Below the pieces are notes generated by a model that did not search any database, was not told the DNA's origin, and worked only from the letters and a program-made list of their open reading frames with translations. A stretch of DNA of 64,000 nt, from positions 13,920,387-13,984,386 of the forward strand of contig JAEMBT020000006.1 of assembly GCA_018873245.2 (NCBI GenBank), read 5' to 3'. The DNA comes from Archegozetes longisetosus (Eukaryota > Arthropoda > Arachnida > Sarcoptiformes > Trhypochthoniidae). The first letter of the stretch is position 1. Each line of letters opens with the position of its first letter. This document shows positions 50,744 to 60,658 of this stretch, piece by piece. The translations under genes and the position numbers were made by a program.

Positions 50744-51751
50744 GATGGTTTCATTGTTGCAAAATTATATTATCGAAGTTGTCTTACGAAGACAAAGCTT
50801 AAATCAGTTTGTTAAATCAAATTATCACCTAATTCTATCATAACCAGATGGGAAAGTTGGCTACAGACTTTGCTCTATTATTTAGATTGATAAGATTTCA
50901 GATTAAATAAAGGAATTGAATTAAAATCCTAAAAATATTTCAATTTATGCTAAAAAGCTGATCGATTTAGAAGTACTTAAAGAACAACTATTAAATCCCA
51001 ACCATTCTCGCACATTGCCAGAAAAATTGATAGACGTCAAACAAAATCATTAATCTTATTCAATAAATGCAGATCATTTAAGAAGTTAAAACTCAATTGA
51101 ACGACTTTTTATTAGAAGACTGGGTAAATGTTTGTTAAAAAAATCCTGATTCGGAAACTTTTACATCAAAAAATAACTCAATGGATTTTCACCTAAAACG
51201 ATTTATACTCCATTGACTTCGGTTTGAGCTGAAAGATCATTCTCTATATATAAATCTATTGATATCTTATCGGAACGCAGAGTTTATTGGAGGCTAATAT
51301 TGATATATTAATTATGATTAAATTTAATAATTCTATTTAACAACTATTATTTAAAAACGAGTTTTCATTGGAACTTCTTTAAATAATTGTCATTTTACTT
51401 TAAATTGTAAATAAAACCAGTTGATTTCATCACCCGAATTCATTTCTGAATTTGATAATTTTTATTTATCGATCGCTCCCGAATGCTACCGAATAGGGAG
51501 GCTCTGGTAATAATTATCTTTAACTATAACACGTTCCGACTCGACCTAACCTAACCTACTTTTATAAGGAATTAATATTTTCTGTTGTATCCAGATTATA
51601 TCATTTTGCTATATTTTGTTGGTGATGTTATTTTGGTGATAATATTGCAGTGATCATTTTTCATAATATAAATATTGACAGCTCTAACATTGATTTAAAA
51701 GATTGCAATATAGCTAAATGAACTTCTATTTATTATTTTGAACCAAAGTTC
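50744..51751. other. Spacer with a GGTTAGG-like remnant
   Basis: Mostly AT-rich with no genes. A GC-richer patch at about 51470-51555 contains CGATCGCTCCCGAATGC and ends CGACCTAACCTAACC. On the opposite strand this reads GGTTAGGTTAGGTCG, similar to the ends of the two elements upstream. Confidence 0.45.
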
Positions 51752-53083
51752 TACAGTATATTTCATAAATTTTGATACAGATTTAAGGTTTCATAACTCT
51801 AGAACTAAATTACGGAATTTTAAAATGTGTCTCATTTTAAAAATAAATATTCAAATTTATTTGCCTAAAATTTTCATCAATTTATCTTTAATATTCTCTG
51901 AGCTATTGCAGTACAAAATTAAAAGCCTAAGTTTTTCTATGGGATTCCTATTATAACAACTTTTGATTGTCTTTATTGGTAAACACATTCTAAGTAAAGG
52001 ATATAATAAGCGATTACTGCGTAGTACTCATTAAAATCGAACGTTTATTAATAAAATAAGTTCTACAATAAAAATAATAACAAAAATATTCTAAAAATGA
52101 GTGCTAGAGACATAACTCCAATTGAGAGGGTATATTTAGTTGACTGAATACATATTGTCACAATTATTTTTGTGACCCGGGATCTCATTGAGAATGAAAA
52201 ACTCGATCTAATTTTTTGTGTAGAGTTCTTCATTTTGTGTAACTTTACTAGAGTAAAGATTTGAAATCAGGGGCCTCGATGTAAGATTCCAAATCTTCTT
52301 TACCTAATTCTCTATCTAAGAGTCTGGCTGGACTCGATAGAGAATATCATGTGTACCTACTATGCATTAAAGAAAGTTTCACAACTTTCCATATCACTTA
52401 CCTAAGGTTCAAATAAAGTTGATAGACATGAAGAAAACGATTGTCTATTTTACAAGAATTTTATTATGCATAATATGAAGTTACAAAGAATAACTGAGAT
52501 ATTACTGAAGATTGTCTATCTCTTGACTCTCTTCTTATTCCCTTCTCCTTGTTGACTTTCTCTAAGACTGTCCCTTTATATACTTTTCTTTGGTTTCCCA
52601 CGTTTTTCTAAATTTAAAACTAAAGCTACACTGTTCGATTGTTTATTTATACTAAAGTTAAATTATACTATATTGGATCATTTTAAAGAGAAAGTCATTA
52701 CAGAAAGTGTATAAATCATTGCACTTTTTAGGAGCTAATTACAAAAAGTGTTAGTGCTAAGCCTTTTCAAACTAATAACTAAACTATTTTAGTATTCTAT
52801 GTTTGTTAGATATAAATAAATTTCACAATATTTAATATGTATTCAGTCTTAATAAAAATTGAGTTAAAACACATTATAGTAAGAGTCCCATAGAAAAGTT
52901 TAAACATTTAATTTTATACTGCAATAAATCAGAGCATATTTGAGATAAATTGATGAAAATTTAAGGCAAATAAATTTGAATATTTATTTTTAAAATGAGA
53001 CACTTTTCATTAAAATTCCGTAATTTAGTTCTAGAGTTACGAAACCTTAAACTTGTATCAAAATTTATGAAACATACTGTGTA
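51752..53083. mobile_element. 1.33 kb inverted-repeat element, mariner/Tc1-style ends
   Basis: Arms of about 200 bp at 51752-51957 and 52873-53083 are reverse complements. The left end reads TACAGTATATTTCATAAATT; the right end read inward gives TACACAGTATGTTTCATAAA. A TA at each border fits Tc1/mariner-type insertion (family knowledge), but no transposase is present and the superfamily is not certain. The centre is unique AT-rich DNA with two adjacent hairpins at 52253-52345. The 72-codon open frame at 51738-51956 simply follows the left arm. Confidence 0.75.
52253..52345. other. Pair of adjacent hairpins
   Basis: Hairpin 1: 52253-52268 pairs with 52285-52303 (GTAAAGATTTGAAATC against GATTCCAAATCTTCTTTAC, with a short bulge). 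Hairpin 2: ATTCTCTATC at 52307-52316 pairs perfectly with 52336-52345, with an inner GAGTC/GACTC stem and a 6 nt loop. Both lie in the unique centre of the inverted-repeat element. Confidence 0.6.
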
Positions 53084-53903
53084 TTTGATATATTAATTTT
53101 TGATTTAACATCAACTTTTGTTGACTTTTGATAATTTTTTGAGCTCTTATATATAAATTCCAATTCATTTGTATGTCTATATTCTAACTAAATTTTGAAT
53201 GTCATATTTAAACTTCGAAGATGTTGACGAAACTCTTGTCTGCGGTAACCAAACAATAAGAAAAGTTTTTGGGGTGTAATTTTTCAGATAAGATAAATTT
53301 TTGGACAAAAATTTAAGCGTTGATAAGACTTTCAAGATAAAGGTGAATAAACTTATTTTTGAGCAGTTTTTGTTTGGAATTGGATCCTATCTATCATTTG
53401 TTTATATAAATTAAATAGTTTATCTGAAATGTTTGGCTAATCAGCTTTTTTCTATCAATTTAACTTATTTATCAAAATTAAACGCTTTGAAAATTAGTAA
53501 TTTCTTTCAATGAATCTCAATAGCTTTAGTAATAAAAACTTTGGCTTTAATGGGTAATCTTTTTATGCATTTATAAGATTTTACAATGTATTTGAATCAA
53601 TTAAAATCTTGAATTTAAGATTGCGAAGAAAGACTATATCTTTAAATTGGATTAGTTTGAAATCATAAAAATTCCTATATAAAGAAAATAAAATTGAGAC
53701 TTTAATAGTTGAATAAAAGGCATGATATCTAAAAGCGGATTTCCATTCTATTGTCTAACACGGAATGATATAAATTAAACAATTAACTAACAAGATATGG
53801 AGGTTTTATCGCAAGTTTTCTAACGTAATACATATGTCATATTCATAACTGTTGCAGTTAAATGATCATTAATTACATAAAGGTATGTAAATCATATAAT
53901 AAA
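53084..53903. other. Downstream flank of the CRAL-TRIO gene
   Basis: AT-rich, no gene or repeat seen. No canonical AATAAA was recognised close to the CRAL-TRIO stop codon on the minus strand. Confidence 0.5.
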
Positions 53904-54788
53904 TTAATCTTCATTTTGACAGCTTGATTTTTCTTCACTATCAGCTACTTGTTGGGGTACTTTGAATATATTCCTAAAGCGTTCAATTTGTGCAAGAGTG
54001 AAGTTCAAATGAGGCAATTCTTCAGCCGGCTTCACACCTTCTGGCACAATACGTATATTTTTCAAGCATTTACCACCACTAATATAATTGGGCACATTCT
54101 CGGGATCAATAAAATTAAAAATTTCATCCTTATTAGCAAATTGAATGATTTGTTGAATCTCTTCTGAAAGCCAAGTTCTTGTTATTTTCCAGAAGGCAAC
54201 CATAATCCACGGCATCTCATAGATCAATACGTATTTATATCCTTTAGGAAAATAGTTTTGCAAAACATGTATGATATACCTCGACATATCCATATCAACA
54301 TTAGACAATGTGCCATTACTGCAATCGAAAACCATGGCCCACTTTCCGCTACCACACAACTGATCTATTTTGTTGACATTATGCACAAAAAACTCTTTAA
54401 TATATTGGGACAATTCGTTGACTTTATGGTGAACGCAAATTCTGAAATATAGTAACATATGTCCCTCTTTGTCGCAATTATACTGAAAAATTCCACCGAT
54501 TTTATAGAAATCGTCGGGAAAGTATTGATCAGTTCTATTGTTAACACCAAATGACTTTCTCCATTTCATGGCGTCGCATAAGTTCTTGAAAGCTAGTTCT
54601 TCGTTACCTCTGTGTGAGAGTAGAAATCTTTGGACAGTCCAATTACAGGTCCGAACTGAGTGAACATCGCATTCGTCATACAAATCATTGTTTGATTCGT
54701 AATGTTGTAGAAATTGTTTCCTCAGCTTTTCAATTGACTCCACTTTCTCCTTTGGATTTTTCATGTCTTTACTCACGACTTCAGGCAT
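53904..54788 (-). CDS. CRAL-TRIO domain protein, MOSPD2-like
   Basis: Single-exon gene of 294 residues, ATG at 54788, TAA at 53904. N-terminal helical CRAL-TRIO lobe at about residues 15-85 (RTCNWTVQRFLLSHRGNEEL, then CDAMKWRKSFG). The lipid-binding lobe runs from about 95 to 240: IGGIFQYNCDKEGHMLLYFR, WAMVFDCSNGTLSNVDMDMS, YFPKGYKYVLIYEMPWIM and VPNYISGGK. The string F-P-x-G-Y-K-Y-V-L-x-Y-E-M-P-W and the F/Y-I-x-P-E-N-V-P-x-Y-x-G-G end are those of motile sperm domain-containing protein 2. Human MOSPD2 (about 520 residues) adds an MSP domain and a membrane anchor; both are absent here, and the protein ends in a short acidic tail. It is probably a cytosolic lipid-binding or exchange protein. 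The intact frame with no intron suggests a functional gene, possibly a retrocopy or lineage-specific duplicate. The ligand cannot be read from sequence. Confidence 0.9.
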   Translation of the reverse strand: MPEVVSKDMKNPKEKVESIEKLRKQFLQHYESNNDLYDECDVHSVRTCNWTVQRFLLSHRGNEELAFKNLCDAMKWRKSFGVNNRTDQYFPDDFYKIGGIFQYNCDKEGHMLLYFRICVHHKVNELSQYIKEFFVHNVNKIDQLCGSGKWAMVFDCSNGTLSNVDMDMSRYIIHVLQNYFPKGYKYVLIYEMPWIMVAFWKITRTWLSEEIQQIIQFANKDEIFNFIDPENVPNYISGGKCLKNIRIVPEGVKPAEELPHLNFTLAQIERFRNIFKVPQQVADSEEKSSCQNED

Positions 54789-55839
54789 TTTCGGTGATAT
54801 TCAACGAAAACTTAACAGATGGTCTGAAGTAATAAATGTTCACAATTGAGTTAAAATAGAGTCAGTTTGTGAGCATTAGTCATAATCATATCTCATGAAA
54901 GCAATCGTCACTGTTTAACGACCAACACATAGAAAGCTCAATTCTTTTAATGGTAACCATAAAACCTAATCTTCTATTTAGTTAATCTAATTGATAAACT
55001 TATTTGTTTACAAGCCATATTTAGTTAATGTTTACACTAATAGTTCATTTATTAAACATTGAATTTATATTGAAAGTATGACTTGTGAAAATATTCATCA
55101 TATTCATCAATATATTAATTTGAAGTATATTTTACATGTGATGCATGTTTTCAAGTGCTTATCACTTCAAACACTTTTAGCGAGATTAATAATCAAATAT
55201 TTAGATATAAACGCAACCCAAATTCACTTAATATACTTTTTGTCATTTTAGAAATATGTTTTCAATCAGTATGATAGAAACTTGACCTTTATACCATAGG
55301 ATTAAGGTTTAATAGATTTAGCCTCACTTTTGGGGCTAGTGTCGATGTAACACTTTATATACGATCAAACTACAGTATATAATTAAGCTCAATCTTAAGT
55401 TTCAAATACAATATTACCTCGATATAATGAACTTCCTTATAGTGAATGTGGATTATCAGTTGCGAGCGATTCACTATATGGAGACATCACTGTATAATCA
55501 CAATTCTATACTTTATTTATACAAATAAAAGTTGAGAAAAGGTGATCAATTTTATTCTTTTAAAACGATAGGAGTAGCAAAGCCAGTTAGAGGCTGAGGG
55601 GGCTTAGAAATCTGGAATCAAATCTGGAAAACCTTAAACCAGTTATTAAATGTAAACAAAATTTTATTTTAATAGAATTGAACTTTACCCTCAAGTTTTA
55701 ATGACTGTATGAGAGTATTACTGTTTTAGAATTGTGTTGATTAAGCATTAAAATTCATACTTTTTATACTTTTTACAAAGCTTTAAATTTTTGCTTCCTC
55801 ACTCGAAAATTTCTGTCTTCGCCACTGGGTAGGAATCTG
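54789..55839. other. Intergenic stretch upstream of the CRAL-TRIO gene
   Basis: Contains the CRAL-TRIO promoter region (no clear TATA box) and a pogo-like fragment at 55416-55500. Nothing else is recognised. Confidence 0.5.
55416..55500. repeat. Short pogo/Tigger-like MITE remnant
   Basis: The left side CCTCGATATAATGAACTTCC and the right side, which reads TATACAGTGATGTCTCCATA on the opposite strand, resemble eroded pogo-type ends and the fragment at 32814-33005. Borders are approximate. Confidence 0.4.
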
Positions 55840-55936
55840 TTTGGCCAAAAGATTAATTTCTATCCTTTCTACTCTCAGTTTAGATTTTGGAAAACTCCTC
55901 TATTTTTCAAAGTCATTATCAATAACTTCAATTTTA

Positions 55937-57550
55937 TAATAATAATAATAATAAAATTTATTTATGCCACAGCAAAAGACAATGCAACTAAGTACATGCC
56001 TAAATTATATACTGTTAAAGTGATTAAATTAAATACAGTAAAATAGTTAAAGACAATTACAATAAAAATCATACAAAAATTCTTCACATTTCTTTAGGAA
56101 TGGTGTTAGTTTACTTTCACTTCTCAAATCTTTCGGTAAACAATTAAATAATTCAATAGAATAAATAAAGAAATTCCTATTATAGAAATTAATGCGTGTT
56201 TTAGGTCTAGATATAAAACATCCGTTTCTGGTGTTTATAAAATTAAAATGACTGCGCCATTCGTCGGGAATATTCCCTTTACGAATTTTAATTTGAAATA
56301 CAACTCTTAAACATTTTAATTTTCGTCTAACCTCCAATGGCATTAATCTTAAAATCTCAAGTCTCTCTTTATAATTTAAGTTTCTTAAATCCATTTTATC
56401 ACAAATGAATTTAGTAATTGAACGCTGAACTTTCTCAACATTATCACTCTGAGATTTTGACAATACAAATGCCGAATTACAATATTCAATTTTTGGTAAA
56501 ATGTATGTTTTATATAATAATAGGTATATCTTAGGATTAATGGGATTACATATCCTTTTGATTAACGCCTATTTCCTAAGACATGAATTTATCATATATT
56601 CATTGTTTAGATTTAACATTAGTTTATCATCAAACATAATACCTAAATGTTTATGAACAGTATCATTACCGATTTCTACACCGTTAATACAATATTTAGG
56701 TAAAATTAAGTCTATTTTTAAAGTAATTCTTAAATGCTTGGATTTAGAGGGATTTAATATTAGAGAATTTGTTGTACTCCAATTGTGCAAATTATTAAGG
56801 TCTGATTGTAAATTGATAGTATCATTGGGTATTTTAATAATGTTAAATAATAACGTATCATCTGTAAATTGCATTATTTTAGAATAATAAATTGTATGTA
56901 TAATGTCCGATACGTATAAATTAAATAATAACGGCGAGGATTTCCCACCCTGAGGCACACCGCTATTTACATTCTTTGTATTAGAACGAAAATTATCAAA
57001 TTTTACAAATTGAGTTCTATCATCTAATAAACTTTTGATAAGCTTAAAAAATTTACCATTTATACCATAATTTTGTAATTTCATTAATAACTTTCCATGA
57101 GAAACTGTATCGAAAGCATTAGAATAGTCTAAAAAGATTAAATCAACGCATAAAACATTCGGATCATTAAAAGATTCTGTAATATACTTAATCAAGTTGA
57201 TAAGTTGCATCTCAGTATTGGAACCAAATCGAAAACCGTACTGAGATGATGGTATTAAATTTTTACGTAAAACAAAACTGTTCAAATTATTTAACAATAG
57301 AGTTTCAAATAATTTTAGTATGTTATTTTGTACCGAAACTCCGCGATATGAACTAATCCTATTTTTGGGTTTACCCGATTTTGGAATTGGAGTTACTGAA
57401 GCGCTCTTTAGTTTATCAGGAATTTTCTTGTGAGATACAAATAATTTAAATAATATTTGAGAGAAAAAAATGTTTCGAGTACACACCTGAAGCACGTAAA
57501 AATATTTGATTATCGATATGATGAATTTTGGGTTTATGAAAAGACGATAC
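55937..57550 (-). mobile_element. 5'-truncated non-LTR retrotransposon (CR1/Jockey group)
   Basis: The minus-strand element ends with the reverse-transcriptase gene, a short 3' UTR and a (TTA)n-type tail seen as TAATAATAATAATAA at about 55937-55951. The 5' border is somewhere between 57480 and 57600: endonuclease and ORF1 are missing, as usual for dead-on-arrival LINE copies. It sits inside copy B of the 450 bp inverted-repeat element. Target duplications are not resolved because the site is AT-rich. Confidence 0.85.
56047..57490 (-). pseudogene. Reverse transcriptase relic of the LINE
   Basis: One continuous minus-strand frame from about 57490 to 56047 with a single TAG at 56569-56571. Motifs in order: PDKLKSASVTPIPKSGKP (finger), RGVSVQNNILKLFETLL, SSQYGFRFGSNTEMQL, IFLDYSNAFDTVSHGKLL (motif A with the catalytic Asp), NSGVPQGGKSSPLLFNLYVS (motif B; the usual PQGS is PQGG), MQFTDDTLLF (motif C; FTDD where YADD or FADD is usual), LILNPSKSKHL and HKHLGIMFDDKL. 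After the stop come the thumb and C-terminal text KTYILPKIEYCNSAF, EKVQRSITKFI and YKERLEILRLMPLEVRR, typical of CR1/Jockey-like elements. The stop and 5' truncation make it inactive. Confidence 0.9.
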
Positions 57551-57943
57551 ACTGTAGATATGGGTTAAGCCAAATTTGTAAATATAAAACTAAAATTTTA
57601 TTCAACTATCCAAAAAAGTATAATTAAATGCCTTTATAGCTCTACTAATAAGTTAAAAGTTATACTTTTTTAATTTCAAAAATTGAGCCCAAGTGTTTAT
57701 GGAAATCAATCTATTGTTTAATCATATGTTTTAGTCTAATCACTTCTATTGAGTATTGAAACTTAAGCTTTTATCTAAATCTGTTGGTTACAATTAAATA
57801 TTTTATTTTGCTTGGTAAATATGAATCAATGAACAAAACCCAAGGCTTAGGAATGAGATCAATTGTAAAATTGATTTTAACCTGTTTCGGATAAACTGAT
57901 CAGTTAAATTTCATTCTGCTAAACTGATTTCTGCCAAATTGAA

Positions 57944-59071
57944 GCAAATTCTTTTAAACACCATAAAATAAACATTAAATAATTTAGAGAATACTAATGG
58001 ATAATAAAACATTATCCAAAGAAGAACTACTTAGTAGAAATTCACAAGGAATTCCATCATTTCTGAAGTAGTTCCTAAAATTACATAAATTCAATTCTTT
58101 GATTCAATTTTGACTATTGTACCATGCTTCGGTATTATTAATCGATCACAAACGAGCGCCTAAATTAAAGCATCAAAATTGAAAATAAGCTTTTGGGTTT
58201 CATAAGTTTTAGCCTTATTTTTGAATTATGGGTATCTATACTTTTCTTTATCTAACTTAAATGCGAACCAAATCACTTGAGACAATCCCTCAGCTTCTGC
58301 AATTTTATTTAAATTGAAAGAATTGAGAAGTGAAGTTCTTTGACACCAATTATTCTTCTAGCTATCCTTATTGTCTTAATCAAAGTTTGTCTGACTATCG
58401 TTCTGTTGTACTTCTTCCACAAATAGCTAAATAGAAGCAAAGTCAAATCTTTATCTACGTGATCAAGTCTGATCAACTTATTAAATATAATCAAATTGAA
58501 CTGATTTATTTAATTTATATTTAGTTGATTTGACTGTTGGAAAACCGAACATTCAGTTGTCTTACGCTCACCATGGAAGCACCTAAGACAAAAGACAAGT
58601 CCGTAAAATTGATTAGTGAAAAAAGGAAAAGGCTGTAAAAAATTATTAAAATAATTTGTTAACACAAATAATTAAATTGATTTATAACCTATAACTTTAT
58701 TCCGAGGTGTTTTACAGAAATGTACTTACTCGAATTATAAAAGTGACGCTTTGATTTATCGTTCAAAATAAATTTAAATTTAGTTATCTATTACCCAGAT
58801 TATTTTAAGTACTAATATTGAACGCAATTATATCTTTCAATAAAGCTATGGTTACTCCAATTATGTAGTAGTGTTAACTTTCACTTTAAATTTAAAATCT
58901 TTATTTTCCGTTGTTTAACAGACTTTTATCCTTATCTCGAAAGCTTAATTCAGATTCACTTCATTTTCATATTTGACAAACACTCATAAATTTGAAAATA
59001 AAAATTATCAAGTTATTAGTTTTTATTAGTTTTGCCCTTTTAGTCGTTGAGTCATCGATTGATTATGTAGT
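57944..59071. other. Non-coding spacer
   Basis: AT-rich; no gene or repeat family recognised. Confidence 0.5.
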
Positions 59072-59250
59072 ATTATTATTCCAACTTAAGGACGGAAAAA
59101 ATAGAGTGACATCTAATGCCTAGAGCATAAAACAGAACCAAAGTTTTAGTAGAACAGAACTAAAGTTTCAAAAGTTAGTATAGTATTTGTTTCAGGTTTA
59201 GTGCATTAGATGTCACTTTATTTTTTCCGTCCTTAAGTTGGAATAATAAT
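59072..59250. mobile_element. 179 bp MITE with ~47 bp inverted ends
   Basis: The left end reads ATTATTATTCCAACTTAAGG and the right end is its reverse complement. The match runs inward through GACGGAAAAAATARAGTGAC and ATCTAATGC. No coding capacity. The superfamily is not certain. It stops about 11 bp before the hAT-type element. Confidence 0.8.
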
Positions 59251-59261
59251 AACTTCTAAAC

Positions 59262-59559
59262 CAGTGATGCACACACTCAGCGCTCACGCTCGCGCTCGCG
59301 CTCGGTCGGAAATTGGCGCTCGGCGCTCACTTTTTCGAGGCGCTCGAGCGCCGAGCGTTTGTCGAGCGTCAAGTAAGCAAAGTTCATGAATTGTAAGACT
59401 TTTTCTACATAAAATCAACTTATTTTGTTTAAACTGTAACTTTATCTGTATATAAGTTTCATAAATCATGCTCGCTGATTGAAAACTATTCAAACAAATA
59501 CTTTAGTTTGAAAGCTGATATCATAAATAATATGTTTATATTGAAGGTATGAAACCGTT

Positions 59560-59615
<56 letters not shown>

Positions 59616-59874
59616 CATAAACGCTTTCATATGTGAACACACTTAGTTTCAGACTCAAAAACATTCTGCTTAAATTCTCCATAACAGAATAAGTCATAAA
59701 TTTTTGTGTAAAATTTTATATTTAGTAAATAATAACTTTTTTGCATTAAAAAATATCTATACTGTATTTCTAATTTGGAAGATACGTACTAAGACTTGAC
59801 GCTCGGCAAAAGTAAAACGCTCGACGTTCGCGCTAGCTACCGAGCGCCAAACGCTCGAGCGTTGAGCATCACTG
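59262..59874. mobile_element. 613 bp non-autonomous hAT-type element
   Basis: Ends CAGTGATGC on the left and GCATCACTG on the right. Flanking 8 bp are TTCTAAAC (59254-59261) and ATCTAAAC (59875-59882), a 7/8 match. An 8 bp duplication with CAGTG-type ends is the hAT signature. Both subterminal regions (59280-59345 and 59795-59870) are built from repeated GCGCTCG/CGAGCGC words, strikingly GC-rich against the AT-rich background, as in transposase-binding subterminal repeats. The centre has a (GT)n(GA)n microsatellite and no transposase. Confidence 0.88.
59560..59612. repeat. Compound (GT)n(GA)n microsatellite
   Basis: GT run at 59560-59578 followed by GA to 59612, inside the hAT-type element. 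Confidence 0.93.
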
Positions 59875-60412
59875 ATCTAAACTATTGTAAACTTTTATTA
59901 TCATCAAATTCATGTTATTCTAACGCATCAAAAACGAAACAATTTGTGACAGTCTAATAAAAACAAGAAAGACATTTGAAGCAGCAATTAGATTGATTCA
60001 AAATCTGGAAAATTCTTAGAGTTTATCACTTGATCTTAATTAAAAGTAGAACTTAATTCATAAACATGATACTCGCGAGCAAAGAATAGCACTAGATCAA
60101 TATATAACAGTTGCATAACTTTTGACAAAAAAGAATTCGATAAATTCTAGATTCTCTCGAATATTAAATTAGAATTTGCATAAAAATCGACTAATCATAA
60201 GCTGAAGACTTATATCTGAGAAGTAATAGTTTGTTTCACAAACTATTGAGTCAGACAAATTGACGAATGGTTTATTTAGGAAATAGAAAAAGGTTTCTGT
60301 GCTCACATTAATGATAAACAAGTACTAGAGATAGCATATGAATCATACTGTCTAGTAACCCTGACTCCAATCAATTGTTTTTATCCTGTAATCACATGAA
60401 AGATTTTCGAAA
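59875..60412. other. Non-coding spacer
   Basis: AT-rich; nothing recognised. Confidence 0.5.
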
Positions 60413-60658
60413 GTAGAAAAATTGGTTATATTTATACCAACGGTGGATATAAGAGAAGACTTATTATATGGTCGATCTAAATTTGACTCTGAATTTAATT
60501 CTATTGTAATTAAGAACAACAATTGTCTAAGATTTTTGGATAGAATATCCAAAAAGTTGTACATAAATACTATTTTACAATACAATGCCAATGATCGTAA
60601 GGATCATTTGAATGCAGGCGTTGTATTAATCAATTACAACGAGATACCCGAATGTTGA
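60413..60658 (+). pseudogene. Orphan coding fragment, weakly SGNH-hydrolase-like
   Basis: Open frame whose later part, after VIFIPTVDIREDLLYGRSKF, includes NNNCLRFLDRISKKLYINT and NANDRKDHLNAGVVLINY and ends at a TGA. The D-x2-H-L-N-x2-G pattern near the end resembles block V of SGNH/GDSL esterases, and the text before it could be the usual helix-strand preceding that block. No start region, no block I Ser motif and no acceptor are convincing, so it is either a remnant or the last exon of an unrecognised gene. The composition looks coding rather than random. Confidence 0.35.

Larger units (their letters stand above)
55840..57943 (-). mobile_element. Inverted-repeat element (copy B), split by a retrotransposon
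   Basis: Reverse-complement copy of the 450 bp element at 40383-40832. The segment 57943 down to about 57610 follows copy A from the TCAGTTTAGCAGAATG end through GGTTAAAATCAAYTTTACAA, GTTTTGTTCRTTGATTCAT and GATAAAAGCTTAAGT. The segment 55936-55840 resumes at GACTTTGAAAAATAGA and ends at AATTAATCTTTTG-like sequence. Between them lies a non-LTR retrotransposon. Identity is moderate, so the copy is old. Confidence 0.72.

Noticed and set aside
59284-59493. 69-codon minus-strand frame with Arg/Ala-rich end
   Set aside because: Produced by the GCGCTCG words of the hAT-type terminus.
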